Assembly (NCBI GenBank): GCA_009741485.1
Contig: CM019238.1
Span: 16,147,947-16,211,946 of the forward strand
Length of the DNA: 64,000 bases
From: Malurus cyaneus samueli
Taxonomy: Eukaryota > Chordata > Aves > Passeriformes > Maluridae
Reading direction: 5' to 3'
In this document: one piece after another, positions 49,301-62,000 of the stretch
Numbering within the stretch: position 1 is the first letter of the stretch
How the letters are laid out: every line of letters begins with the position of its first letter
Made by a program: the position numbers and the translations under genes
The notes under the pieces: generated by a model
Told to the model about the DNA's origin: nothing
What the model saw: the letters and a program-made list of their open reading frames with translations, nothing else
Database searches by the model: none

Positions 49301-51050
49301 CTAAGTTTATCTTTCTATGGTACACAAAAAATTTCCTCATCATCAAGTTAATTTTTTGGAACCACCTGGTTACCACCTGTACCTACCACACTGTGCTGCA
49401 TTTGAGCTCTAAACCAGTAAGAGATACAAGCAGAATTTCATATTTCCTGTGTTGAGCCCTCCAGTGGTTTAGGAAAGATCAAAATTTACATATGGGATTA
49501 ATCTCTGCAAAGCAATTTTCTCATTCTGATGAGTAAACTGTATTTTAGTGATTATATCTGTGTGATTTCCATCACAACACAAAATGAGTAAAATTGCCAT
49601 GTGTATGTAAGAGAAATGAGGAATGATGTGTGTGAGTGGAAAAGTTTGATTGAAATGTATGCCCCACATTAAGCACAAGCAGTAAGTATGAAAATTTGTG
49701 AGCTTTCAAAAAAAAAAAAAAAAACAAAAAGATTGAGGTGTTGCATTGACTAAATATTAGCACACTAAAAATAATCTCACCACTGAATTATCAGAATCTT
49801 AATATAACTTTAAAAGCTTTCCTAGCATTTAGGTGAGGCTAAATGGTTTATTATGAAATTAATTTTACACAAGAATTGGGGAGAATGAACAGAGGATTTT
49901 ATTCTGTTATGGAAGTCAAAATGGAAAAAAAAAAAAAAAATCCAAAACAAATTAACAAATCCTCCTTTGTTTTTAGCAGTATTCCAGGTATAGAAAGTCA
50001 GAAGCTTCCTAGTACCCAGTATCTAGTTCTTAGATTAAGAAATGAGGTTAAGGCAATTTTGTTGTAATTGTAGTAAGAAAAATCTGAAGCAGCCATGGTT
50101 CTCTGCCAAATCTTTACCCAATTTACAGATATTTCTGCAATCTCTGGTTTCTAACTGGCAGCTGTAAATACCTAATTTAATTATGGAGTAATAATATTTA
50201 TAAATACAATAATATTTACTGGTGTGTAGGCAGTACTGCCTATTTCTGTGCATTTCTCCATATTTTTGTCACTCCCCTGGGGATGTCACAGCTCTCCAGG
50301 ATTGATGTCCAGCCTTGAGCTCCAGCATTAACTGACCCAACCCCTGACTGAGCAGTGCAATAGAACCCCCCAGCTCTCTATTCCCTCTCTGTCATGCATG
50401 TGGATATTTATTATCCTCCCTTGCACAATTTAGTGCACTTTGGCGTGTGCTCAGATAAATTACACCAAAGATCAGCGAGGTCTTTTATTTTCCCCCGGAG
50501 ACTGGAATTCAGCATCGTGGAACTTCCCCAGCCCTGCTGCCCCCACTTCCTACTTAAAACTCACAGGGTGTTGGATGAGAAATGTTTGCTTAAATCAGCA
50601 CTAAAAGAAAGCACCTGCAATCAGAGTTTCAGACTATTCAAGAGTTTGGTGATGACAGAAATCTCTCCTTTCTGCCAGTAAACACGGCGCAGTGGCTGCA
50701 TGCTCTGGGTGTTAATCCAGACAGGGTTTTGTGGCAGAATTGCTGTTCCTGCCTTCCCCAGGCATGGTCTCACAAGTGTTCTGCGATTTAATGAAATTTC
50801 AAGGAGCTGAAGTAAAGCGTCAAGTTCAGTATAAACAAATAATTTATTGCATAAACAAATGAGATGGAAATTACGGTGATTTTTTCAGCAGATACAGATC
50901 AGCGCTGTAAATAATCACTTGGTTTACACCTGTAGCTGCAAGAACACAAATTCACTGAGGTGTTGAAAGCAGAAGCTGCAGGGTGGAGAACAATGGAAAC
51001 TTGTCCCTTCCTCTGCCCAGTCTGAGGACACAGCTCTGTGGCCCAGAAAG

Positions 51051-51085
51051 AAATCATCCTCAAAATCATCTTCAAAATCATCTTC
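51051..51085. repeat. 12-bp tandem repeat, 2.9 copies
   Basis: The unit is AAATCATCTTCA, with one C/T difference in the first copy. It is a short local expansion. Confidence 0.85.
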
Positions 51086-51273
51086 TTCCTCTTGCAATCT
51101 CTCATGGGGGGTGATGGCTCTTGAGCCCTTAAATTTTACAAGAGCTGTTCATGCCAAAGGAAACAAAAGAGCCTCAGCCTTTTTCTTTGCTTGCATTTAA
51201 TTTCCTTCCCTTGCATAGTTTTTTGATCTGTGAAAAACTAATTATTCTTTCATACAATCTGATCAGTCGAGAA

Positions 51274-51297
51274 GGGGGGGGAAAAAAAAAAAAAAAA
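51274..51297. repeat. G8A16 homopolymer junction
   Basis: Eight G run directly into sixteen A. This is a likely site of sequencing-length error. Confidence 0.8.
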
Positions 51298-52689
51298 CAT
51301 CTTAGTTCTGACCTTTCCTGACATTAATGCTACAGGGCTAAAGGAGCTTTAACTCAACTCTTGGGTTATTTTTTTAAATTTTTTTTTTTTTTTAACTTTT
51401 CAGCGTTATGTTTAGCAAAAGAATTTCACTTAATTCTGTGAAGCTGGAAGGGTGTTGGCCACTTTGAGTTTGGGAAATAATCAGGTTGGGAAAATGTGAC
51501 CTGCCCCCTAATGGGTGGGTACAGGGTGCCACAGGATAGGTCCAGTGGTCCAAGATTGCCACGGACAGACACAGTGGAGGTCTGGGTCTCTACATCCCAT
51601 GATTTTAAAGGAAATGTTTTTTATAACTCAGAAGGGAATCCTGTTTTTTGGGGCCGATTGTTCTGTTTGCTGGGGATGGTCCAAACTGTTTCTCCCACCC
51701 TGATGGCCAGCTGCTCTGGGTCTGTGTCCGAAGGGCTGGCTCAGGTTGTGGCTGCTGTTATCAGGCACAAAATGCTCCCTGTCAGCAATCCCAACCTTCC
51801 CTTGACCCTCAGCACTGTTCAGTTTTTGGTAGTGACTCTCATTGGCTCCAGATTGGTGGAGAGAATATTTCCCTGACCCAAATAAAACCCTCCCACGTGT
51901 TTGTAGCACCGTGCTTGTACAATATTTTCTTTTTTTCCTGTGTTTTATCTCTAATGATTAACAGTAAACTGAGTGATGAATGTGAGGAAAGGGTGGCAAT
52001 TATAATTTCATTAATCACCCAATAATTGAGGTCCAGGGCTCGACTGTGACTTTAGGCTTCTCCATCCTAAGGAATTAAAGAGAAATTTCTATTAATCACC
52101 ACGTCCCAGCTGCTGACAGGGCCTGTTCTAACAACAAATAGATCTAATCATTTCAGGATGCATCACAATTAGCGTGGGGAGGAGAAAGGAGCTGGTCTGA
52201 GGCATCCTCAGGTCCCTGGGGGCTGCATGAAGGAGCCTCTCCATTCCACCAGCAATTTTCCTCTAAATGCCATTAAAGCTGTGCTTCCCTGGAGATTTAT
52301 GGATGTTTAAAGCTTTTAATAAACTCCACCTGAGCTGGGGAGTGTGTTCCAATGGGGTGGTGGCTACATTTGGGGATTTGGGGTTGCAGTCCATGGTTGT
52401 TGCAGCCACATCTGGAACAATCTGTGTCAGAATTAGGGACACAGCGTGTTTATTAACTCGGGCATGGAAAAACATCTGCCTGCAATCCCCTGCTCGTGCC
52501 TGAGCGTTGAGCAGATGTGTGGTTAAGTGGTGAATCAGAGCAGAGTGCTGTGCCTGATTTTGTGTAACCAAAGAGCGGCTCCGTGGCCCCGGCAGCAGCC
52601 AGCACGTCCAGCTCTGCTGGAAACAGCAAAATGCATCTTTAGCTGCTGCTCCAGACCTCCAGTTTGCACAAACCTTCCAGAGAAATCCT

Positions 52690-52830
52690 TCCTGCTCGCT
52701 GGCTCTCTTATCTGCCCGAGGTACAGAAATAAACGCCAGCAACGTTCTGAAAATAAAGGCTCCATGTGCTGAGAAATAATGAATTTTCTAAAATTTATCT
52801 GAGGAGATAAGGCAGAGGCATCCATGTCTG
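52690..52830. promoter_or_regulatory. cluster of GATA-type motifs
   Basis: Three WGATAA-type cores lie within about 100 bases: CTTATCT at 52,707-52,713 (minus AGATAAG), TTATCT at 52,795-52,800 and AGATAAG at 52,805-52,811. The last two face each other across GAGG. GATA factors bind such sites, and clusters are typical of enhancers, but short motifs also occur by chance. Confidence 0.2.
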
Positions 52831-54694
52831 AGGGACTGAAATGATGTAACTAAGGCAACTGGAATAATGATTTGACATCAGAAGGAAGGTGGTATAAATG
52901 GGATTTCAGGGAGTTGTGTACATATTCCAGAGATTTGTTTAAACTCTTTCCGGGAAAAATGAAACTTGTCAGAAACATTAAAATCTCTTGTTATGGTAAA
53001 TCTCTATAAAAGTCTTTGGTTTTGAGCAGAAGATTATAAGGGATCTTCTAAAAACAAATGGAGTATTTCAAAGGTTTCCATATTAAACCTTTGAGGCCAT
53101 GAATTGTGTATGATTTTACAAGGGATTCCAGTTGCAGGGTTCACATGCTTAGCCCTTGGAGGTGCCTGGGATGTCTAAGAACAAAAATAATATGAAGATC
53201 ATGAATTTGAAAATTAATTGCTATTATTGCACCCCATCTTCCCTCCTTTCTTTAAGAAATAGTTTAGGCCTTTTCACTGTATTAATGCTGTAAAGGCAGT
53301 GATACAATGAAAACTCAAAATCTGTGGAGAAATGTTGGCTCATTTGTTTAGGTTTTTTTTGTTCCCTTCAATATCTGAAACAAAGGTCTTTTGCATTCTT
53401 GTTAATGCACTGGTGTTCACTGCAGAACAATCACATAGAGACTTTGGAGAATTTTGAGTAGAGTTCAAAGTTACGAGTCTGGAAAGAGATCACTGGGATG
53501 GGGTGTTTATGTTAAATTCTATTACAAACAATGGAAGTCTCAGCTTCGACCAAATGAATGAAGAAAGCTGAATTTATAGAACAGCAGAGAAAAGAGAAAT
53601 GTTTCCTGAAAACAAATTAATTTTTAAACTGTTTGCTTACTGTTACTGTTAGATTTTTGCCAAGTCCTTCAAGTTCTTTAAAGCCTCATCTAATACTTTT
53701 TCACAGAAACGGTATTTTTTTGTCTTCATTGTTAATATTGATAGCACTTTGTCATGAAGGAAGAAATTACCCCAGTGACCAGTTTTGAGGTAAAAAATCC
53801 CTAAAACTTCTTTTAACAAAGGGCAGAAGGATAATAATTACTGGTTATGTGGTGGTTTTGTTTAGACAAGCAGGAGAATACATTTTAATATCCCCCCCAT
53901 CTCATACTTAGATTAACTTTAGATTCTGGAGCTTTCTCATTGTTTCAGCATATTTAATTTGCTCTCTCAGTAAATTTTGTTGACACTTTTTGCTTGCTGT
54001 AATTTAGGATTTCAAGTTCACCTTGAGCTAGAGCTGCATACCAATGGAGGAAATCTTTCAATTTTTTTTTTAGTTTTAATTTTTGGTAGAAGGTGGTGCA
54101 GGTTCTGTGTCCTTGTGCAGGATATCAGTTCCACAGCCTTGTGCATGCCATGTTTTATTATATGGATTTTTAGCAAGAAATGTTTGCTTTCTCTCTTTTT
54201 CTGCTGGTGCTTTGCTCTAACGTGGAAGTTGATGTTTGCCAGAGGTTTTTTTGCAGTATAGGTGCAATCTGTGAAGAATATATAACATTTCCAATAAAGG
54301 TAATTCTTATGTCAAGACATGGAGATGCTACGGGTTGTAAATTTTGACTTTACTGCCAACTTCTGCCGTATTTTCCTCGCTGCTATGTGCAATCCTCTGT
54401 TGAGCAAAATGTTGTCATTGTTATTCTTTAAATAGTATGGGGACATAATTTCAGCAGCAGAAAGGTAAAAATGTCTCAGTATCTCTTTCTTATTAGGTTT
54501 TTGTCTCGTTCCACTCTGCAGTGGTTTTTCCTCTGTGACAAAGGTGGCATTGCCTTGTAAATGTAGTATCTTATTATAATCTCATTAGCATTCTTTTTTA
54601 ATGTGTGCTGCAACTCAAGAATCAGAGGGGAGCTCCCTGGCCCAATTAGTGTCATTGCTTACCTGAGGTCTGTTCCAGCACAGAATGGTTTTAT

Positions 54695-54825
54695 TTATTT
54701 GGCCATAAAAGCCGTGGCAGCTGCGAGCCCCAGCCCTGTGCTCGGGGTGAGGATCTTTCCATTGCTGAAGTTTTCCTCAATATTTTTGTTGACCTTCTCT
54801 CTCCCTGTGCCCAGTGCAGAGGTTC
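54695..54825 (-). other. candidate 3'-terminal coding exon (minus)
   Basis: On the minus strand a good acceptor (CTTCCCCTTCATCTTACAG) precedes an open frame of 43 codons ending in TAA. An AATAAA-type signal overlaps the stop (AAATAAATAAAACC). The frame requires one base from the previous exon. It reads with charged residues (GREKVNKNIEENFSNGK) followed by an Ala/Gly-rich end (LGLAAATAFMAK). GC-ending codons predominate. I do not recognise a family. It is phase-compatible with the segment at 55,832-56,006. It may be chance, since the surrounding patch is GC-rich and full of frames. Confidence 0.2.
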
Positions 54826-55831
54826 CTGTAAGATGAAGGGGAAGGAGCCTGGGCAGCACCTGGGCTGGCACTTTTGGCATTCAGAGGTAGCAGAGGGACA
54901 TTTTGGGGTCGAGGGGGGGTGTTTGGGGTGTCTGATCCTACAAGAGGGCACAGCCCAGGGACAGGCTGGGGGCTCCAGCAGGGACCTGGACAGGTCTATT
55001 TAAGGGAGTTCTGACTGATTTTGGGAAAGGGAAGGTGTTTACAGATCAGCAGGATCACAGTTCTGAATCTCCACCTCAAACCAAAATGTTTCCATGACTG
55101 CAGGGAGTGTCCTGGGGGATGAAGCTGAGAGTGCAAAGGGGGATGATGGATTTCCAGGAGATTCTGCCCATCCCTGTTCCCCAGAGCTGGGCTGGGTTTG
55201 ATCTCCAGCCGTTCCCAGCAAGGGCAGGCACTTTGTACCCCATTTTCCTGCATTTCTGTGCAGGTTTGGCTCACAGCAGTGCAGTTCAAGGAGAAGGCTG
55301 CTGATGGGAGCCACACTTTGAAACCCCTGAGGTTCAAGGGTCTGCTGCCACCTTTGCTCTGTTATTTCAATCCTTCTCCATCCTGGGTCAGGTTCTGGAG
55401 GCCCTGGAAGGGCTGTGGCTGCTGCAGGGCACCATTTCCCTGGCGAGTGGGAAATGATGGTTTGGTGACCTCCCCAGCACAGGGAGATCTCCAGAGCCTG
55501 TGACAGAAACCTGTCCTCTGATCTTGAACTGAGTTCAAGGAACTTCAGAACAGAGCAAAGTTGTTCTGCTGGGTTTGGCCCCACTGCATCTTTGGCTGAC
55601 AGCAAACGTGAACCACAGACCTGGTTCCTTGATTCCATCCTTTCCAGGGTGCACTTTTTATCCTCTTACAAAACATATTAAAACTGCGCTTCTCTGGTTT
55701 AACAATGACTTGCCATTGATTAGATAGTTTATTTTTTACTATGGAGACTGCATGAGGAATATCAAGCCATTAGCTCAGTTTTATAAAAGTATTAACTTCA
55801 TGTAATTAGTCAGAAATGAAGTTGCACTTAC
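54826..55831 (-). other. GC-richer interval, possible intron (minus)
   Basis: If the two minus-strand candidate exons are real, this is their ~1.0-kb intron with GTAAGT...ACAG ends. It also contains the longest open frame in the window (199 codons, minus, 55,638-55,039). That frame has no recognisable domain, and other frames overlap it on both strands, so I regard it as a composition effect. Confidence 0.2.
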
Positions 55832-56006
55832 CCGCCCCTTCACTGGAGACTCTCTTGGGGAAAATGTGAAGGGCAGTGGGGGGATGGAGATGAACTTTGC
55901 TTTTGCTCACTGAGTAAGCACCATTGTAAATCAGGTGTCTCCCCAAAACACTCCCAAATATTGACTGGTAATTAAAATCTGTGTGGGGACGGGTGTATCC
56001 AACCAT
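55832..56006 (-). other. candidate 5' coding exon (minus)
   Basis: An ATG at 56,006-56,004 opens a minus frame beginning MVGYTRPHTDFNYQSIF. It runs 58 codons plus one base to a strong donor, GGGCGG|GTAAGT. This phase-1 end matches the phase-1 start at 54,825, giving 306 coding bases and a predicted ~101-residue basic protein. A POU octamer, ATGCAAAT, lies upstream on the same strand (56,046-56,053). No TATA box or CpG island is seen and no family is recognised, so the gene is speculative. Confidence 0.15.
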
Positions 56007-56978
56007 CCACACCAGCTGCTTTATGCTTTCATATGTTTAGTGTATTTGCATTATTTAAAATTTAAGTTCTACGTCTAGTTTGGGGAGGGTGTGCACAGTC
56101 CTAATTTAAATTGGTAAGAATCCATATTTCAGATGTGTTTTTGGAATTGCGTGACTGCTAATTTTAGGAGAGAGGTAAATGCCTAAATACGTTTGAGGAC
56201 TTGGGAAGAACTTTTTTTTTTTTTTTCTAAGTCTTTTATTGCTTTTATGAAAATTCAAAACTTGCTGGGATTTTCCTCTTGAGCTAAGAGAGTCTCAGGC
56301 TTTTTAAAATTGAAAGAAAAGTTAGGAAGGCACTTTTCCCATTACCTCAGAATTAATATTTTATTTATATTACTTGCATGAAGTGTATCTCCATCAGTCT
56401 GAGATCCATGGTCAAGTGTATTCTTTCCATTTAACTGCAAGTTTTCAAGATTCCCTGGAGATGTGATATCCAATATTTCTATTAAAAGAGAGCACATGCA
56501 ATAGAGTCTGACTTCCCTGAGGAGGAGAGAATGAAGTGTGCCCAGATTGCTGTGCAGATTCAACAGCAGAAGGGGCAGGAGGAGGCAGATGTGAGATTTA
56601 TGTTGGGTCAGCAGCGGGATTTGGTCACTCTGGTGACCTTCAGCAAGGGTCAGTGCTCTCAGGAGGTGACCAGCACAAGTGAACCATTTCAGATTTGTAA
56701 CACAGAGCCTCGTGTAGGTTCTTGCATTTCCAGCCTGTGGGGATTTTCTGACTCCTCTTTGTCCTCTTCTGAATCACCAAATGTCTCTGGAGCCCACCTG
56801 AATTTGTGTGAGTGTGGTCAGGAAGTTGATTTTTGTCCCTGAGGGGTCGGTTTGGCAGACACCTGCACCCGAGTCGTGCTCTGTTAACATTAAACACTCT
56901 TTAGAGCTTGACCTAAAGACAAACCTTGTGACAGAAAACCAGTAATCGATATAACATAGTTTATTTAAACGCTATTTT

Positions 56979-56988
56979 NNNNNNNNNN
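56979..56988. other. assembly gap (10 N)
   Basis: Ten N separate ...CGCTATTTT from GTTGGAACTT. Ten N usually marks a gap of unknown or nominal size, so distances across it should not be trusted. Confidence 0.98.
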
Positions 56989-57827
56989 GTTGGAACTTCT
57001 GGGTAATATCCCCTTGAATTGTTTCCAGCTTTTAGATGGGAATAAGCAACATGTATTTCTGTGAAATTTTCACAGCAAGTCCCTTCTTTGCTACCAGAAG
57101 GAGAAAGAAGCTTATTTATAGCAGCCTTCTCTGGCTTTACTATTGCTAATTATTTTCTGGTATTTAATGATGTAGGTGAGATGAGGGAATACAGCCAGTG
57201 GAGCATTTCACCAGACAAGATTTATTGATATGTTGAATAAAGTTAGTAAACAGTAATGGACAAATGGCAGCTTGGACTGAGTGGAATGTTCTTCCTTGCA
57301 GGTGTGATGATTTCTGAATATCAACAGTTAAAAAAAAAAAAAAATTACAATTAATTGTCAATTATTTCTGATGCTGCTATAATTATCGCTTTGTTAAAAA
57401 CGAGTTAGTGTTTCTTCTGAAATTAGGATCTTGCTAAAGATTATAGAAACTCTTCAGACTGAAACTCACTTGAAACAGAAAATTCAATGTAAGCTACATG
57501 TGATTGAAGATGAGAATTTTTTTCCCCAGCTCCTTTTGTCTGATAGAAATGTGCTGATTTCTGTGAAACAAGGATTTTAAAGCACTCACTCTTTGATACT
57601 CATCTTGTGAGCAGTTTTCAATCCGACTTTATTTCCCCACTAATAACGTGTTCCTTGCTGTTTGCAAACTGCATGCAGCTGGCAACATCACTTTGAAATA
57701 TTCTGATATTCAAATGCAGCACGCAGTGATAAAGGGAGCTACAGCGATGTTAATTCTTGGTCTAACTGTGCCAAAAAAATTAGTGACTGGGAGTTGGGAT
57801 GTGATGAGAGGGGCTCTGGAAGAAATG
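56989..57827. other. noncoding DNA, no gene recognised
   Basis: CpG-poor, single-copy-looking sequence with an A-run near 57,330-57,344. No supported gene structure. Confidence 0.55.
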
Positions 57828-57868
57828 TGGTGATAATATGGTGATAATATGGTGATAAAATGGTGATG
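57828..57868. repeat. 11-bp tandem repeat, 3.7 copies
   Basis: The unit is TGGTGATAATA: copies 1 and 2 are identical, copy 3 differs at one position and the fourth is partial. Confidence 0.85.
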
Positions 57869-58923
57869 GGTTTGGCCTTTGCTGCAAGGGCACCTGTGTC
57901 CATGGGAGCATGGAAAGGACTTGATCCATCCTGAATTAGGCTTGTCTTGCCCAGGACCACAGGCTGCTGCCTTTCTTTTTGAGGAAGAACAAAGATTTTG
58001 CAGTATTTTCAACTTTACTCGTTCATGACAAATAGTAAAGCATTGGCATAAGCTGTGTGTCCTTAACCATGGAATTGGGTGGGAAATTCAAATGAAATAT
58101 CACTGTAAGTTATTGATACTGTCAAAATAATCTACTTTTCACCTCTTTCTGAGTAATAAACTAAGTCGAAATGGCCATAAAAAGGTCAGTCAGGATTGTT
58201 AATATTTGGTGGAGTCTTTATAAACAAATAAAAATAAGAGACCTTAGGGATGGGGGGCAGCCTCAGCCATCATCCTGACCCTCCTGATGGGATGTGGCTT
58301 TTTGGGATTTATCCTCAGCCAAAAAGGAATCAGTGTTATCACAGCCCCTGCTGTGCCCTGCCAAGGAAAATGAAGCTGTTTGGTAAAGACCTGATAGGTA
58401 AAAGCTGAGCTTAAAATAAATGAATTAATTTGGCGGAAAGTGATTAAGAACCACATGGATCTGGAGGGGGTTCATCAGTGGGAATTGGGCTCATTTGGTG
58501 GAAAGAGCATTTCTTCAGCGGGCACTGCTGGAGTCAGAGGAGGGCACAGCCTAATACTTCTGAATTAATAATGTCTGAAAACAGGTTTGAAATCCCAGGT
58601 GGTTTCTCAAATTAGTCTCTTGTTTAAATAAGGTAAAAAAAAAAAAAAAAAAAAAGGTATTTTTATGTGAGAGCTGGCCACTAGGGAATTAAAGTAGGAA
58701 ATAAGAATTCCCAAAATGATGTAGGCTGAGTTTATGTACATCTATATCAAAAAATATTTTAAAAAAAATAATACACAGAAAAATTGTGACTTAATTTCAG
58801 AATGCTGATTAATTTGGTGCTCAGTGTACATTTCCCAACAAAGGTTAATGAATCTGTTGAACTAATGAACTTTTCTTAATTAAGAGAAGTTTCAATTTTC
58901 TCAGAGCAATGACATTGGAGAAG
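57869..58923. other. noncoding DNA with A21 tract
   Basis: No gene is recognised. A pure A21 tract lies at 58,635-58,655 without a recognisable retrocopy upstream. Confidence 0.55.
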
Positions 58924-59019
58924 GGAGCAATGAATATCACACCAATAAGAACAATTAATATTACACAAATAAGAGAAGTGACTAACACATCAATAAGAGC
59001 AATGAATAGCATATAAATA
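58924..59019. repeat. 24-bp minisatellite, 4 diverged copies
   Basis: Units lie at 58,924-58,947, 58,948-58,971, 58,972-58,995 and 58,996-59,019. They share an RGARMAATGAATA-like start and each ends AATA. A weaker unit precedes them (about 58,902-58,923). Because the period is a multiple of three, the minus strand yields a hydrophobic repeated frame (59,081-58,845) that is an artefact of the repeat. Confidence 0.85.
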
Positions 59020-62000
59020 AACACAATTATTTCAAGGTTCAGCTCAAGAAAAGTGGCTGGAGCAGAGCTCATGGTCAGCACAGGGCAGATCCTTCAGGGC
59101 TCTTCTGTGTTCCGTGGTCCAAAGGGAACAAACTTTTCTACAGTTCAAGATGCATGTCCAGCTCCAAACGAGGGAAATTTTATTTCCTCTAGAATGCTGT
59201 TAAATTACTTAATAGAGAAAAAAGGCTTGGATATGTAATTTCTATTTATAACAATAATAGTTATGCTTTTATTCTGCTAAGTGGATACTTAGCATTGCCA
59301 AAGATGGTTTGTAAAATAGGAAGTTAGAGCTCAGCTGTGCAGATTTTTGAGATTAGCAGGGCTACGTGTTCCATCCTTTCTGAAGTGGGGAATTTATTTG
59401 GCTTGTACACAACAGGGAAGTAACTGGGTGTGAGGAAGAGTGGGAAGAATCAAAGCTGTTGTGCAGGGTCAGAATCAGGATGCAAAGATTGCATGAGTTA
59501 ACAATGTTTCACAGCCATGGAGAGAAAATGGAGAGAACCTGAATTATTTTTGCATTTGTTGGCACTGCTGTGGTTTATTTCCAGTTCCAGGAGAGTTGTT
59601 GAAGTTGCACGTCTCAGATTAACCCTGCAAGGATACACAGAATGGAAGGGAAACCCAGCATATTTGTGCAATTTGAATAATCCACATCTCAGGGAGATAA
59701 AGGCCCTGTTGTACGTTGCTGTAATGCCCATCCATGGTAAAATCACAATTCCTGCACATCCCAGCCCTGTCCAGGCTGCTGCCCCAGAGCTGTGGGGTCT
59801 GAGCAGCTGCTGCAGGAGCAGCCCGGTCAGAGCCAGCCATGAAATGCTCCCTTTGAGCAGAAATAAAGAAATAAAGCATCTTCAGAGTAAGAGTGCCTCG
59901 GAAAGGGGAGTGTGTGTGTAACAATGAACTGCAGTGAAATCAGTGCCAGAAGCAGGTTAGTGCCACAGCTCCCTTTGGGCTGCTTTCAGGAGGCTTAGCT
60001 GGGGGCACAACCAGTAAAAAAGATTAAATGTTTTCTACTCCACTGAAGGCCAGAGTATCTTAAGAGGTTGAAAAAACACCGAGCTCCTGCAAGGGCTGAA
60101 AAAGATCTGCTTGTGAGCCCCCGTTTTTCTCCCCAGCATTTATGGGAAATCAGGCACACGATGATTAATCCTTGTGTTCCATTGATTGAGCTGTTTGTAC
60201 AAACTCGGCTCTCTTAATGTACAGCTCCATCTGTAGAGAATACAGGATATTCAGGCACTACAATGGAACAATCAAGAAAAGCGACTTCCATTCTTCCTGG
60301 GAGAGTGCTACAAGAACAAAGTACAAGAGTAAGCAAATGAAAATGTTACCTAACTATCAAGTGAAAATATTCCTTTAGTGCATTCATGAGATTTTGTTCA
60401 AAAACCCATTTTTTTCTAACACTCAGAAGTTTATTCGTGTTTTGAAAATAAGATTTAGTTTGCCACACTCATCTTTAACTTGTGTAAATATTTGCTTGTA
60501 TTTTCATATTCAACTGTGGCATTTCTTTTCTCCACTATCACAGATGTAGGCAATTTTCTATCCCTTCCCCCCAGCATTCTTTTGGCAGCTAATGAATGCA
60601 GTCCTTTGGATCTCATCTGATCTTTGGCAGGATAGCTGGAATTGATGTCCTAGGATGTGTGTAGCTAACTCAGTAATGATGTTACAGGAAAACTAAACAC
60701 TCCAAGCCACAGAGCTCTATTCAGAAATTTTATCTCTGATCCAGAGGCAAACTGAGCCCCACTGTAGTCCCGTGAATCACAAGATGAATATTCAGTAATG
60801 CAGACAGATAGCCAAAGGAATGAGAGGGTGATTCTCCATGGAAATGATAATTCCAGCAAGTCAGAGTGCCTGGACTCCTTGTCAGGGGATTGCTCTGTGT
60901 TCTTGAACAAGTTGCTTAATTGTTCCTGCATTGTCCTGGAAAAGCAGCATAACCATGTCATGTAAAGCCTGCCTGTAGATGGGTTTGTATCCCTGCTCGA
61001 TATCCAGATCCCCCTGTAAAGTCAGTTTGCATTTTCACCTGCTTAAAACTAATTCCTGCCTCCACGTGAGCGAGGCAGCAATTCCATCCAGGATTTATCC
61101 AGGATGCTGCCAGGAGCCTGAGCTGCTGCCAGGCAGGTGGAGGGCTGTGTCACTCTGCTCATCTCTTTGGAATAATTCATTAAAGGCTCCTACCTGTGTC
61201 ACTTACAGGTAAAAGCCACGCTGGAATTACTTGTCTGTGTTCTGGCTAATCCCCTGCCTGTCAGCTCTCATCAGGCATTACATCCTGCAACTCCAACATG
61301 CAAATTCTCTGCCTCATCAAGTGCTGCTAGACTGTCTCAAATAGATGTGTATTATGGATTTGGGTGTCACATATTAATCTTATAGTCATAGTTCTCTTTG
61401 TAGTTTGGACACTTTCTAGCATAATTTTTAACAGCAAATAATTGAAATACTTTTCTTTTTCTGCCTTCTCCATGGAATTAGACAGTTATATATCGGTTTC
61501 TACTGAAACATCAACTAGTCAAAATTTCAGTTTCAGTGGATGAAAGTGTCTCCAGCACATCTTGGGAGTGTATAATGCTGAAATACATTTTACGTGGTGC
61601 TGATTGCATTGACAGTGGCAGCCCTAATGCCTTCCCAAAATCCATCTACCAGAGCCTGCCTTTTCAGAGCTGAATCTCTGTGAAATGGCAAATCAGGCAG
61701 GTGAAGTTTTGTACATCTGCATCTACCTGCTGTAGATCTGCAGTTGCACCATTGAGTTCCAGTTAGGGCAGATATATCAACTTTTTGAGAAGCATTTTGT
61801 CCCAGATCCTGTTCAAATGTTTCATTTGCACAATGTTTAAGTTACTGCATTGGCTTAACTCTGACTCAGTGCATTCTTTTGTCTTAGGGAAAAGAGCACG
61901 CCATTGGATTAATTTTATTCTGTCATATCAATTGCACAGTGCTGATAAAAGTGTGCTGTGTGTTATAATAATTTTGTAAAGACAGACTTTAATGCAGTCA

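Larger units (their letters stand above)
46393..54694. other. noncoding DNA, no gene recognised
   Basis: It includes a pyrimidine-rich acceptor-like tract ending near 47,512 without a following donor, poly-A tracts near 49,708-49,723 and 49,924-49,939, a 12-bp repeat at 51,051-51,085, a G8A16 run at 51,274-51,297, an LTR-like interval at 51,495-51,921 and a GATA-motif cluster near 52,700-52,812. The 159-codon minus frame at 52,742-52,263 shows no domain. Confidence 0.5.

Noticed and set aside
52263..52742. 159-codon minus-strand open frame
   Set aside because: No domain or splice context. It overlaps a possible regulatory patch and reads as random composition.
55039..55638. Longest open frame in the window (199 codons, minus)
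   Set aside because: No recognisable domain, overlapping frames on both strands, and low-information Ser/Pro/Leu-rich composition. Likely chance in a GC-richer patch.
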